NCBI RefSeq assembly: GCF_002090075.1
Contig: NZ_BBRI01000002.1
Coordinates: 930,001 to 994,000 of the forward strand
Origin: Demequina sp. NBRC 110052
GTDB taxonomy: Bacteria; Actinomycetota; Actinomycetes; Actinomycetales; Demequinaceae
Length of the DNA stretch: 64,000 bases
Reading direction: 5' to 3'
Part shown: positions 6,523 through 15,653 of the stretch, piece after piece
Layout: each line of letters begins with the position of its first letter
Numbering within the stretch: the first letter of the stretch is position 1
Position numbers and translations under genes: made by a program
Notes under the pieces: generated by a model
The model's database searches: none
The model's input: only the letters and a program-made list of their open reading frames with translations
What the model was told of the DNA's origin: nothing

Positions 6523-9489
6523 TCAGGCGCCGCCCTCCGCCGCAGCATCGGCCAGCTCCTCCAGGCGTGCCTCCGCCTCGATCGCGTCCTCGAGCGCAGC
6601 AGCCAGGTCGTCCTGCGCCACGCCGTAGGCCGCGAAGTCGCCCTCGGCAAGCGCCGCGTTGCCGCGCTGGATCGCCTCGTTGGCGCGGTCCAGGGCGTCG
6701 CGCAGGTCGTCGCGCGCCTCGGTGGCGGCGGGCGGCTCCTCGGTGCCGTCGCCGGTACCGTCGCCTGCACCATCGCCGTCCGTGGCGCCGTCACCCGATC
6801 CGTCGCCGGTGCCGTCGCCCTCGTCGATGCCGTCGCTGGCGCCGTCGCCGAAGACTTGGTCGAGCGCTTCCGCGAGAGTGTCGGCGAATCCGACCTGCTC
6901 GCCGAAGGCCACGAAGACCTTGCGCAGCAGCGGGACCTGCGTGCCGGAGCTCGCCTGCACGTAGACGGGCTGCACGTACAGAAGGCCGCCTCCCACGGGC
7001 AGCGTCAGCAGGTTGCCGTTCTCGACGGTCGACTCGCCCTGACGCAGCAGGTTCAGCGTCGTCTGCGCCTCGGAGTCCGAGTTGAAGTTGTTCTGCACCT
7101 GGCCCGGGCCCGGGATGGTCGAGTCGCGGGGCAGCTCGAGCAGCCTCAGCTGGCCGTAGCTCTCTGCGACCTCGCCCGCGGTGTCTCCCGTCTCCGAGTC
7201 CACCGCGAGGTAGCCCGTGAGGATGTTGCGCGCGTCGGAGCCCGCAGGGATGAAGTTCGACGTGAGCGAGAAGGTCGGCTCGGACTGCCCCGGCATCTGC
7301 AGGGATAGGTAGTACGCCGGCTGGCGCTGCGTCGAGTCGTTCGGGTCGGCCGGGACCTGCCAGAAGTCCTGCGCTGAGAAGAACGAGGCTGCGTCGTCCA
7401 CGTGGTACTGAGACAGCTGGTAGCGCTGGATCGTGAACAGGTCCTCGGGGTAGCGCAGGTGGCTCATGAGGTCCGCCGAGATCTCGGACATCGGCTGGAT
7501 CGCGGTGGGGAACACGTGCGACCAGGTCTGCAGGATCGGGTCCTGGTCGTCCCACGCGTACAGCGTCACCGAGCCGTCGTACGCGTCCACGGTGGCCTTG
7601 ACCGAGTTGCGGATGTAGTTCACCAGCGTGGGCTGGAGCGCCTCGTCGGTGCCTGCGAACAGTCCGGACACGCTCAGACGGCTCGAGTACGGGTAGTCCG
7701 ACGTGGTGGTGTAGCCGTCCACGACCCACACCACGCGCTCGTCGACCACGGCCGGGTAGGCCGTCGAATCGAGCTGGAGGTACGGCGCGACGCGGGCCAC
7801 GCGCTCGATCGGGTCGCGGTAGTACAGCACCTGCGACTCGGACGTGACGCGGTCGGAGAACAGGATCTGCTCGGAGCCGAACGAGATCGCATACATCGCC
7901 TTGGCGAAGATGTTGCCGATGCTCGGGCCGCCCTCACCTGTGTACGTCGTGTTCTGCTGTCCCGTCGGCGAGTCGTCGTCGGGGTAGTCGAGCTCCCACG
8001 GAGAGGTCCCGGCGGGGGCGCCGACGATCGAGTAGTCGGGCAGGTTCTGACCGAAGTAGATGCGCGGCTCGTACTCGCCGAGCAGTCCCGAGGACGGGAT
8101 CCCGCCCTCGAAGAACGACGGCTGGCCGTCGCGGTTGACCGTGTTGCCGTACGCGGCCACCACGCCGAAGCCGTGCGTGAAGACCGTATGGTCGTTGACC
8201 CAGTTGCGGTTCTCCGCGTCGAGGCCCTCGAGATTGAGCTCGCGCACCGCGATCACGGTGTCCTGGGACTCGCCGTCGATCGCGTAGCGGTCCACGACCA
8301 GCGGGTCGGCGAATGTGTAGTACTGGCGGTTCTGCTGCAGCTGACGGAACGCCGGCGAGACGATGTTCGGGTCGAGAAGGCGGATCTGCGCCGTCGTGTC
8401 GGCGTCCGCGCGCAGCGCTGCGGAGTCCGCCTCGGTCGTCGCGTCGTACTGCGTCACCTCGACGTCGTCCAGTCCGTACGCGGCGAGAGTGGCGTCGATG
8501 TTGCGCTGGATGAACGGCTCCTCGAGCTCCTGCTCGTTGGGGTTGACCTGGAAGCGCTGCACGATGCCGGGGTAGACGGCGCCGATCGTAATCGCAGCGA
8601 GCACCATGAGCGAGACGCCCACGATGGGGATGCGCCAGTCGGCGCGCCAGATCACGACGAGGAACAGGATTCCGACGATGACCGCGATGCCTGCGAGGAT
8701 CTCGCGCGACGGCAGCACCGCATTCACGTCCGTGTAGTTCGCGCCGTAGAAGTTGTCGTCGGGGTTCTGCTTGGTGAGCAGACCGAAGCGGTCCAGCCAG
8801 TAGTTGACGGCGATGGCGAGCATGACGATCATGCCAAGGATCGCGAGCTGGATCCTCGCGCCCTTCGAGGCGATGAACGAGCGCCCACCGCCAGCGATCG
8901 AGCCGTACAGCAGGTGCACGAACGCCGAGACGACGGCGCACAGAATGGAGATGGCGAGCACGAAGCCCACGAGCGAGCGCAGCACCGGGAGGGTGAACAC
9001 GTAGAACGAGGCATCGAGACCGAACTGCGGGTCGGTCACGCCGAACGGCTCCTGGTTGAGGAAAGCGACGAAGGTCGTCCACTGCGATGCCATGGCGCCG
9101 CCCGCGATCAGACCCACGACCGCGGGAAGCGCGATCATGACGGCCTTCTCGAGCGGCTCGATCTGCTGACGGTAGCGGTCCAGCCCCGAGCGTCCGTCCA
9201 CGCGGGCCGGGCGCGCGCGCTTGGCGAGGACGAGCGACAGCCACACGGCGCCGGCGGCAAGCACGCCGAAGATGAGGAAGATAGAGAGGCGCGCGATCCA
9301 CTGCGTGCGCACCACGTCGAAGTAGCCCGCCTGGCGGTACCACGCGATCTCGGTCCAGAGGTTGGCCAGGATCACGGCGGCGACGACGAGCACGCCCAGT
9401 GTGATCGCGGCGATGCCAAGCGGCGAGCGCCTGCGTGGGACGTCGGGTCGGCGTGGCGGGGTCGGCTGGCGGTCGTCGGCGAACGTCAC
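6523..9489 (-). CDS. UPF0182 family membrane protein
   Basis: A 988-residue protein of the UPF0182 family (M. tuberculosis Rv3193c and Rv0064). About seven transmembrane helices fill the first 310 residues (first at about 25-50, LGIAAITLGVLVVAAVILANL), followed by a large domain, probably outside the membrane, with the family's conserved YFGxxxPDYSIV region. The last 150 residues hold a low-complexity GDG/TDG repeat (encoded about 6735-6845) and then an Ala/Glu-rich helical tail like those of other actinobacterial members. Function is unknown. The start is GTG with GAAGGG eight bases upstream. It lies 66 bases after the PDZ-Lon gene, as in mycobacteria. Some residues in the repeat may vary in number between strains. 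Confidence 0.9.
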   Translation of the reverse strand: MTFADDRQPTPPRRPDVPRRRSPLGIAAITLGVLVVAAVILANLWTEIAWYRQAGYFDVVRTQWIARLSIFLIFGVLAAGAVWLSLVLAKRARPARVDGRSGLDRYRQQIEPLEKAVMIALPAVVGLIAGGAMASQWTTFVAFLNQEPFGVTDPQFGLDASFYVFTLPVLRSLVGFVLAISILCAVVSAFVHLLYGSIAGGGRSFIASKGARIQLAILGMIVMLAIAVNYWLDRFGLLTKQNPDDNFYGANYTDVNAVLPSREILAGIAVIVGILFLVVIWRADWRIPIVGVSLMVLAAITIGAVYPGIVQRFQVNPNEQELEEPFIQRNIDATLAAYGLDDVEVTQYDATTEADSAALRADADTTAQIRLLDPNIVSPAFRQLQQNRQYYTFADPLVVDRYAIDGESQDTVIAVRELNLEGLDAENRNWVNDHTVFTHGFGVVAAYGNTVNRDGQPSFFEGGIPSSGLLGEYEPRIYFGQNLPDYSIVGAPAGTSPWELDYPDDDSPTGQQNTTYTGEGGPSIGNIFAKAMYAISFGSEQILFSDRVTSESQVLYYRDPIERVARVAPYLQLDSTAYPAVVDERVVWVVDGYTTTSDYPYSSRLSVSGLFAGTDEALQPTLVNYIRNSVKATVDAYDGSVTLYAWDDQDPILQTWSHVFPTAIQPMSEISADLMSHLRYPEDLFTIQRYQLSQYHVDDAASFFSAQDFWQVPADPNDSTQRQPAYYLSLQMPGQSEPTFSLTSNFIPAGSDARNILTGYLAVDSETGDTAGEVAESYGQLRLLELPRDSTIPGPGQVQNNFNSDSEAQTTLNLLRQGESTVENGNLLTLPVGGGLLYVQPVYVQASSGTQVPLLRKVFVAFGEQVGFADTLAEALDQVFGDGASDGIDEGDGTGDGSGDGATDGDGAGDGTGDGTEEPPAATEARDDLRDALDRANEAIQRGNAALAEGDFAAYGVAQDDLAAALEDAIEAEARLEELADAAAEGGA
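6735..6845 (-). repeat. Coding minisatellite (GDG repeat)
   Basis: Within the UPF0182 gene a degenerate 6/12/18-nt unit (plus-strand pattern GCCGTCGCCGGT with variants) repeats, giving a run of Gly-Asp-Gly, Ser-Asp-Gly and Thr-Asp-Gly triplets. It encodes an acidic, flexible linker. Confidence 0.7.
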
Positions 9490-9555
9490 TTCGGGCCCTT
9501 CGGCTGATCGGGAACGCCGGCGGGGACTGCGCCGGCGCGTACGAGACTCTGCTGA

Positions 9556-10749
9556 CTAGCCTGCCACAGCGGAGCACGTCGGCAGGGCGTTGGTCTGCCC
9601 CTCACCGATCGCGACGATGGCGGCATAGGCGTCGTCGATGGTCTCGACCGCTACAACGGACAGACCAGCGGGAATGTGCCCGATCACTTCATCACAATTC
9701 GATTGCGGCGCGAGGAACCAGGCAGCCCCGTCACGCGCGGCGCCTGCCATCTTCAGCGCGATGCCCCCGATGGGCCCCACGTCGCCCGTCGTGTCGATCG
9801 TGCCGGTGCCCGCGACTGCTACCCCCGCAAGCTCGTCCTCGGGCGTGAGGAGGTCCATGATGCCGAGCGAGAACATGAGGCCCGCGCTCGGGCCCCCCAC
9901 CGTGTCGATGGCGACGTCCACCTGGATCGGCAGGTCGAACTCGGGGTCCACGAAGATGCCCATCACAGGCTCACCCTCGCCGTTGTCCGAGAGCACGAAC
10001 GAGACGTAGAGCTCCTCGCCGCCCCGATCGATCGTGACGTCGACCTCGTCGCCTGGCTCGTGCGCGGCGATGCCGTCGGCGAGATCGGCGAAGCCATCGA
10101 GCCGCTGCCCGTCGAGCGCCACGAGGTAGTCGTCCACCTGAAGCACACCGATCGCGTCCGAGCCCTCGATGAACTCCGCGACCCTCAGCTCGGCCGGAAC
10201 CTCGGTGCCGAGCGCCTCGAGCGCGGAGACCGTGGCGCGCTCCTGCGACGTCACCCAGTCGACGCGCGACTGCTCGGCCACCTCCTCGGCCTCCTCGTCC
10301 GTCGCCCCGAAGACCGCCTCCCGGGGCACCGTGTATGCGGAGCCGGACAGGAAGGCGCGCAGGACGGCGCCCATCGTGAACGGCTGGGATGCGGCGTCCG
10401 ACACCGAGACCGTGGTGAGCCGCAGCTCGCCAGACGGCGGATACGTCGGCGCGCCGGTAATCGTCACGAGCGACGCGCCGCCATCGGTCGCGAGCGTGTC
10501 GTACGTCGGCCCGGGGCCGCCGATCGCATAGGGCGACGGCACGATGGTGAGCACCGCGATCAGCAGGCTGGTCGCGAGCCCTGTGACCGCCATCACGGTG
10601 CTGCGCCGCGTCGGACCCGCGTGGTCCTCCTGGTCGGCTCCCGCACGAATGCGCTCCCACACGTCCGACGCGGCGGCCTCCTCGGTGACAGCGGTCGACT
10701 CGGCTTCGGGACGGGTCGGGTCGTGGCTCACCCGGCCATCATTGCTCAT
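9556..10749 (-). CDS. Membrane-anchored PDZ-Lon (S16) protease, YlbL-like
   Basis: A 397-residue serine protease with a cytoplasmic N-tail, one transmembrane helix (about 51-70, VTGLATSLLIAVLTIVPSPY), a PDZ domain (about 195-260) and a Lon-type catalytic domain. The Ser-Lys dyad is visible: GGPSAGLMF (Ser288) and GGIALKMAGA (Lys333). Unlike Lon it has no AAA+ module. B. subtilis YlbL degrades the cell-division inhibitor YneA; the actinobacterial substrate (Rv3194c family) is not known. ATG at 10749 is chosen; the ribosome site is weak, and GTG at 10731 is also possible. It is followed by UPF0182, and a zincin-like gene diverges from it, exactly the order Rv3193c-Rv3194c-Rv3195. Confidence 0.9.
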   Translation of the reverse strand: MSNDGRVSHDPTRPEAESTAVTEEAAASDVWERIRAGADQEDHAGPTRRSTVMAVTGLATSLLIAVLTIVPSPYAIGGPGPTYDTLATDGGASLVTITGAPTYPPSGELRLTTVSVSDAASQPFTMGAVLRAFLSGSAYTVPREAVFGATDEEAEEVAEQSRVDWVTSQERATVSALEALGTEVPAELRVAEFIEGSDAIGVLQVDDYLVALDGQRLDGFADLADGIAAHEPGDEVDVTIDRGGEELYVSFVLSDNGEGEPVMGIFVDPEFDLPIQVDVAIDTVGGPSAGLMFSLGIMDLLTPEDELAGVAVAGTGTIDTTGDVGPIGGIALKMAGAARDGAAWFLAPQSNCDEVIGHIPAGLSVVAVETIDDAYAAIVAIGEGQTNALPTCSAVAG

Positions 10750-10838
10750 AGCGAACGCGGGGCCCAATCCGCCCCCCGGTTCGTTACGTTGAGTGAGGGC
10801 GCACCGTCACGCGCCCGCACCGTGGGCGAGGAGAACCC

Positions 10839-12251
10839 GTGAACGACGATCAGACCCCCTGGATGCGCCTCCTGCGAGAGCTGTTCGGGGACGATGCCGA
10901 GGCCGCGCTCGAGGAGCTCCAGCGCATGGGCATGGACCCCCAGGCGCTCGCAGCCGCCTCTGGGATGACCGCCTCGCCTGCGATGATGGACCACGTGCTG
11001 AGCCAGATCCGCACGCTCCTGTCGCAGTCCGACGGACAGACGGTGAACTGGCAGCTCGCCCACGACGTCGCGCGCGGCGTCGCGGCGCAGGGCGGCGACC
11101 CGACCGTCACGGCGTCGATCGCGGCGACCCACCGCGAGGCCGTCTCGCGCGCCGAGCTGTGGCTCGATGCCGTCACCGATCTGGACCCCTCGCGCCTCGA
11201 GCCGCGTGTCTGGAGCCGCGCCGAGTGGGTCGAGGCGACCCTGCCGACGTGGCGCGTCCTCGCGGGCCCCGTCGCCGAGAGCGTCTCGCAGGCGCTCGGC
11301 GGCGTGCTGTCGCAGGAGATCGGCGGTGAGGACGCCGAGCTCGCTGCGGTGCTCGGCTCGCAGGCGGGCGGCATGCTCGCCTCCGTCAGCCCGACCGTGT
11401 GCGGGATGCACATGGGCCAGGCCGCCGGCCAGATGGCGCAGGAGACGTTCGGCGGCACGGACCTCGGACTGCCCCTCCTCCCCGAGCCGCGCGTCGCTCT
11501 CGTGCCAGGCGCGATCAGTGCCTTCGCCGAAGGTCTCGAGGTGCCCGAGGACCAGGTGCGCGTGTACCTCGCACTGCGCGAGGCCGCGCACGTACGCCTG
11601 TTCCAGGCCGCCGCGTGGCTGCCCGGCACGCTGCACGCGCTCGTCGAGCGGTACTCCGCCGGCATCCGCATCGATCTGGACGCGCTCGACTCCGCCGTGC
11701 GGGAGGCCGGCCACGGCGATCCCTCCACGCTGCAGCAGGCGCTGACGAAGGGCATCTTCACGCCGCACGCCGACGATGAACAGCAGGCCACGCTCGCATC
11801 GATCGAGACTCTCCTCGCCCTGATCGAGGGATGGGTCCAGGACGTGGTGACCCGGGCCGCCGCGCCGCACGTGGCTCAGGTGGGGGCGCTGGGCGAGATG
11901 ATGCGCCGCCGCCGGGCCGCGGGCGGCCCGGCAGAGGATGCGTTCGCCAATCTCCTCGGGCTCGAGCTGCGGCCCCGTCGCATGCGTGACGCCGCCGCGC
12001 TGTGGGCGGCGCTCGCGTCGCGCGGAGGACCCGAGGCGCGTGACGCCGTCTGGTCGCATCCCGACCTGCTTCCGACCGCAGAGGACCTCGACGACTGGAC
12101 CGCGTGGGTCGAGCGGCGCCTCACCGGCGACGACGACGACACGATGGACCGCGAGCTCGAGCGGCTCCTCGGTGGCGGCACAGACGCGGACCCCGCGAAC
12201 GATCTCGATGCGGACGGTCCGGACGAGTCGGAGAGCCCGGGGCGCGAGTGA
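10839..12251 (+). CDS. Zincin-like protein of the DUF2342 / Rv3195 family
   Basis: A 470-residue soluble protein of the actinobacterial family often annotated as putative hydrolase or zinc-dependent metalloprotease. The family segment YLALREAAHVRLFQAAAWL is at about 246-264; it carries the conserved His and Glu but not a textbook HExxH, so enzymatic activity is unproven. It starts with GTG after GAGGAGA. It is transcribed divergently from the PDZ-Lon protease, an arrangement also seen in M. tuberculosis. The C-terminus is acidic and Asp-rich. An alternative reading is that it is a non-catalytic partner of the neighbouring protease. Confidence 0.82.
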   Translation: MNDDQTPWMRLLRELFGDDAEAALEELQRMGMDPQALAAASGMTASPAMMDHVLSQIRTLLSQSDGQTVNWQLAHDVARGVAAQGGDPTVTASIAATHREAVSRAELWLDAVTDLDPSRLEPRVWSRAEWVEATLPTWRVLAGPVAESVSQALGGVLSQEIGGEDAELAAVLGSQAGGMLASVSPTVCGMHMGQAAGQMAQETFGGTDLGLPLLPEPRVALVPGAISAFAEGLEVPEDQVRVYLALREAAHVRLFQAAAWLPGTLHALVERYSAGIRIDLDALDSAVREAGHGDPSTLQQALTKGIFTPHADDEQQATLASIETLLALIEGWVQDVVTRAAAPHVAQVGALGEMMRRRRAAGGPAEDAFANLLGLELRPRRMRDAAALWAALASRGGPEARDAVWSHPDLLPTAEDLDDWTAWVERRLTGDDDDTMDRELERLLGGGTDADPANDLDADGPDESESPGRE

Positions 12252-12375
12252 CGCCCAGGGTGCCGTAGGCTCTCTCAGTCGCCACAGGCCCCACGACACG
12301 TCGGGGCGGGATGACGACCTTTTGTCCCCCCTCACGTCTACGCTGGGGGGCGAAGGGTCCACGAGACCGATCGAC

Positions 12376-12397
12376 GCGCGGCGCACCGGCGCCGCGC
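12376..12397 (+). promoter_or_regulatory. 5'-leader hairpin before DUF5679 gene
   Basis: Perfect 9-bp GC stem GCGCGGCGC / GCGCCGCGC with a tetraloop ACCG, ending about five bases before the AAGGAGG ribosome site. It may tune translation or mRNA stability. It could also be a leftover terminator of the upstream gene, but no U-run follows. Confidence 0.45.
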
Positions 12398-12417
12398 ACT
12401 ACGAAGGAGGAAGGCTC

Positions 12418-12573
12418 ATGGGCGAGAAGTACCAGGGCGAGTTCTACTGCGTGAAGTGCAAGGAGAAGCGCGAGACCGAGGGTGACGTGGTCGTCGCCAA
12501 CGACCGTCGCATGGCCAAGGGCATCTGCCCCGTGTGCGGCACCAAGCTGAACCGCATCCTCGGCAAGGCGTAA
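12418..12573 (+). CDS. DUF5679 zinc-ribbon protein
   Basis: A 51-residue protein (MGEKYQGEFYCVKCKEKRET...) with two CxxC knuckles: CVKC near residue 11 and CPVC near residue 38, forming a zinc ribbon. It is very basic at its C-terminus (TKLNRILGKA). DUF5679 proteins are common in actinobacteria, with no established role; related small ribbons bind ribosomes or RNA polymerase. It has an excellent AAGGAGGAAGG ribosome site, implying high expression, and is framed by a 5' hairpin and a strong 3' terminator, so it is probably monocistronic. Confidence 0.9.
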   Translation: MGEKYQGEFYCVKCKEKRETEGDVVVANDRRMAKGICPVCGTKLNRILGKA

Positions 12574-12594
12574 TCGCCCCACCGAAGGCGTGAC

Positions 12595-12625
12595 GAAGGC
12601 GGGCTCCCCTCGGGGGCCCGCCTTC
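12595..12625 (+). terminator. Terminator after DUF5679 gene
   Basis: Stem GAAGGCGGGC / GCCCGCCTTC (10 bp), extendable through CCCC/GGGG in the loop, 21 bases after the stop. Confidence 0.85.
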
Positions 12626-12739
12626 TGCATGTCCGGCACCTCTCGGTGCGCGCAGAGATCGTGCGGCGGCACCCTGCGCGGAACAGGAGCGCCTGTGGAG
12701 AACCCGGGCGGGAGCGCGTCGCGATGCGACGATCGGCGC

Positions 12740-13585
12740 ATGCGGCTCAGACCAGGCGTTCCCGTGCTCGTGCGGCCCGACGGCCCCGTGCAGGTGGGTG
12801 TCGCGCGTCCCATCCTGATCGAGTGCGCGGATCCCGCCACCAGCGCCGCGCTGGCGCTCATGGAACCGCCTGGCATTCCCGCCGCGCACGGGCCCGCGCC
12901 CGCCACGGTCGCGCGCCTGCGCGACGCGGGACTGCTCGCCGACGGCCCACGTGAGACCGCCGAGGCCACTGTCACGATCCACGGCGCCGGCGCGCTCGGG
13001 GTGGAGATCGGCGTGGCTCTCGCGGCCGCGGGAGTCGGTACCCGCTACGAGGACGCCGCACCCGCGCGCGTCGAGCCGGACGCCTACAGCCCGAGGCACG
13101 TCGCCTCCACGTGCGCGGGGGCGGCGCACTGGACGGTTGCCGAGCGCTCCCCCTGGTCCCCACCGCCCGGCGAAGTCGTGCTGGGCGCGGCGATCGCTCT
13201 GGGCGGGGTCAGCCGCACTGTGACGGCCCGCTGGGAGTTCGACGGCCTCCCGCATCTGCTCATCTCCGCGGACGAGGACGGCGTCGACGTGGGACCGCTG
13301 GTCGTCCCCGGCGTCACCGCGTGCGCTGGCTGTGTGGCGCATCACGCCCGCGAGCGCGATCCGGCTTGGCCGTCCCTGCTGCTGCAGCTCGAGGCGCGGC
13401 GGCCATGGGTCGATCCGCGCGTGCTCACCGAGGCTGCCGGCACGGCGGCGCGTCTGCTGCTGACGGAGCTGTCGCGGCGCCCCGACGAGGCGCCGGTCTC
13501 GTCTCGCTGGCGGCTCGAGCCGCTGACGGCCCCCCGGCAGAGCGAGGTGACACCGCATCCCGCGTGCGGGTGCGGCACCGCGTGA
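12740..13585 (+). CDS. ThiF/E1-like protein (Rv3196-like)
   Basis: A 281-residue protein of the actinobacterial family around M. tuberculosis Rv3196. A Rossmann-like glycine motif VTIHGAGALGVEIGVALAAAG starts near residue 78, as in ThiF/E1 adenylyltransferases and TOMM leader-binding proteins. Cysteines appear as CAGC (about 195-198) and a C-terminal CGC, suggesting a structural metal. No adenylation Arg/Asp set can be assigned with confidence, so activity is unknown. ATG at 12740 has no ribosome site, and GACGAT six bases upstream may be a leaderless -10; the open frame extends further upstream but overlaps the preceding terminator. It converges on uvrD2. Confidence 0.72.
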   Translation: MRLRPGVPVLVRPDGPVQVGVARPILIECADPATSAALALMEPPGIPAAHGPAPATVARLRDAGLLADGPRETAEATVTIHGAGALGVEIGVALAAAGVGTRYEDAAPARVEPDAYSPRHVASTCAGAAHWTVAERSPWSPPPGEVVLGAAIALGGVSRTVTARWEFDGLPHLLISADEDGVDVGPLVVPGVTACAGCVAHHARERDPAWPSLLLQLEARRPWVDPRVLTEAAGTAARLLLTELSRRPDEAPVSSRWRLEPLTAPRQSEVTPHPACGCGTA

Positions 13586-13606
13586 CCCCGGCGCTCAGCG
13601 ATGCGG

Positions 13607-15589
13607 TCAGTGCTCGGCGACGATCTCCAGGATCTCGAGTCCGAAGCGCTCGAGTTTCGAGGCTCCCACGCCGTTCACGCGAGCGAGATCGCCGAGCGTG
13701 CCCGGCCTGTCCCTGGCGATCTGCACGAGCGAGGCGTCCACCAGCACTGTGAAGGCGGGCTTGCCGTCGGTCTGGGCGACGTGCAGCCGCCACCTCTTGA
13801 GCGACTCGAAGAGCCGCAACTGTTCCACGTCCAGGTCGGCGAGCTGCGTCTTGGTGGACGTGCGGGGAGCGCGCGCGGGCGCCGCGTCGGGCCACCAGCG
13901 CTCGAGGAAGCGAGTGCGCTTGCGGGTCGCCTTGCCACCTTCGCGACGAGCACGCGCGAAGGACAGCGCGAGATGCTCGCGGGCACGCGTGATCGCGACG
14001 TACAGCAGCCGTCGCTCCTCCTCGATGGCCTCGTCCGTCTCCGCCATTGAGATGGGCATGAGCCCCTCGGAGCAGCCGATCACGAACACGGCATCCCACT
14101 CGAGCCCCTTGGCGGCGTGCACGGTCGTGAGCGTGACGCCCTCGACCGCGGGCGCGTGCTGGGCCTGGGCGCGCTCCGCGAGGTGCTCGACGAACTCCCG
14201 CAGGGTGGTCTCGCCGCCCGCATCCGCATCCATGTCGTCCGCCAATTGCACGAGCGCCTGCAGGTTGTCCCACCGCTCGCGCACCGCCCCGCGCTCGGCA
14301 GGCGGCTTCTCAGACCAGCCGGCGTCCGAGACCACGGCGCGCACCTGCTCGCCGAGCGGTGACTCGTCGGGAGAGACTGCCGCACCGCGCAGCAGCACGA
14401 CCGCCCGCTTGATCTCGTCACGGTCGAAGAAGCGCTGCCCGCCGCGCACGAGGTAGCCGACGCCACGCATCGACAGCGCCTCCTCGAGCGCCTCGGACTG
14501 GCTGTTGGTGCGATATAGGACGGCGATCTCGCTCGCGGGCACTCCGGCCGCGATCAGCGACTGCGCCGCGTCGGCCACGCCTGCCGCCTCCGCCGCGTCG
14601 TCCGCGTACGCCTTGAAGCCCACCGCAGGCCCCGAGGGTCGCTGCGCGACGAGCTCCACGCCCGCGCTGGCCGCACCGCGTCGCGCCATGAGGCCGTTCG
14701 CAAGGTTCACGACCTGCGGAGTCGAGCGGTAATCGCGGACCAGGCGCACCGTCTGTGCCGCCGGGTATCGCCTTGCGAACTCGAGCAGATGCTGAGGCGA
14801 GGCGCCCGCGAACGAGTAGATCGTCTGCGCCGGATCGCCCACGACGCACAGCTCCTCACGGCCGCCGAGCCACTGATCCAGCAGGAACTGCTGCAGCGGA
14901 GAGACGTCCTGGTACTCGTCCACGACGAAGTGACGGTACTGGCGGCGGATCTGATCGCCCACCTCGTGGTGGCGGCCGATCATGTCGGCGAGCAGCAGGA
15001 GGATGTCCTCGAAGTCGAGGACCACGGCCTGCGTCTTCGCCTCCTCGTAGGCCCGCATCACGTCCACCACCTGCGCACGTGACAGGCCCGCGGGCTCAGG
15101 ACGACCGCGGTCCGCGGTCACGCGCACGTAGTCCTCTGCCGCGACGAGCGACACCTTGGCCCACTCGATCTCGGAGGCGAGGTCGCGCACGGCGAGGCGG
15201 TCCACACTCAGTCCCGCGTCACGCGCGGCGCGGCCCACGAGAGGCGCCTTGTGCTCGACGAGCTGCGGCACCTGGCCGCCGACGACCTGCGGCCAGAAGT
15301 AGCTCAGCTGCCGCAGCGCGGCGGCGTGGAAGGTGCGCGCCTGGACTCCCGTGGCGCCAAGCGCCCTCAGGCGCTGCCGCATCTCACCCGCGGCGCGCGC
15401 GGTGAACGTCACCGCGAGCACGGACTGCGGGTTGTAGGCGCCCACGCGCACCCCGTACGCGATCCGATGCGTGATCGCCCTGGTCTTGCCCGTGCCAGCA
15501 CCCGCGAGCACGCACACGGGACCGTGCAGCGCGGTGGCGACCTCCCGCTGCTCGGGGTCGAGGGCATCGAGAATCTCGTCGGCAGACAT
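13607..15589 (-). CDS. uvrD2: UvrD2-type SF1 DNA helicase with HRDC domain, lacking the tetracysteine linker
   Basis: A 660-residue superfamily-1A 3'-5' helicase. Seen from the chosen start: Walker A AGAGTGKT (about 29-36), Walker B/motif II VVDEYQDVSP, GDPAQTIYSF (motif III), VTLTTVHAAKGLEWD (motif V), YVAITRARE (motif VI), and a C-terminal HRDC domain (last ~75 residues). Mycobacterial UvrD2 has a CxxC-x14-CxxC motif between helicase core and HRDC; here that linker (about 560-590) has no cysteines. ATG at 15589 is preferred because CACAAT lies seven bases upstream and the family core starts at once; in-frame ATGs at 15598 and 15619 exist. It sits with nudC and adnBA, as in M. tuberculosis. 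Confidence 0.9.
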   Translation of the reverse strand: MSADEILDALDPEQREVATALHGPVCVLAGAGTGKTRAITHRIAYGVRVGAYNPQSVLAVTFTARAAGEMRQRLRALGATGVQARTFHAAALRQLSYFWPQVVGGQVPQLVEHKAPLVGRAARDAGLSVDRLAVRDLASEIEWAKVSLVAAEDYVRVTADRGRPEPAGLSRAQVVDVMRAYEEAKTQAVVLDFEDILLLLADMIGRHHEVGDQIRRQYRHFVVDEYQDVSPLQQFLLDQWLGGREELCVVGDPAQTIYSFAGASPQHLLEFARRYPAAQTVRLVRDYRSTPQVVNLANGLMARRGAASAGVELVAQRPSGPAVGFKAYADDAAEAAGVADAAQSLIAAGVPASEIAVLYRTNSQSEALEEALSMRGVGYLVRGGQRFFDRDEIKRAVVLLRGAAVSPDESPLGEQVRAVVSDAGWSEKPPAERGAVRERWDNLQALVQLADDMDADAGGETTLREFVEHLAERAQAQHAPAVEGVTLTTVHAAKGLEWDAVFVIGCSEGLMPISMAETDEAIEEERRLLYVAITRAREHLALSFARARREGGKATRKRTRFLERWWPDAAPARAPRTSTKTQLADLDVEQLRLFESLKRWRLHVAQTDGKPAFTVLVDASLVQIARDRPGTLGDLARVNGVGASKLERFGLEILEIVAEH

Positions 15590-15653
15590 CACACGCATTG
15601 TGTCAGCCGAGACCGACATCGCCGCGCCCGTCCCCAGGTGCGCGGGCGCGGCG

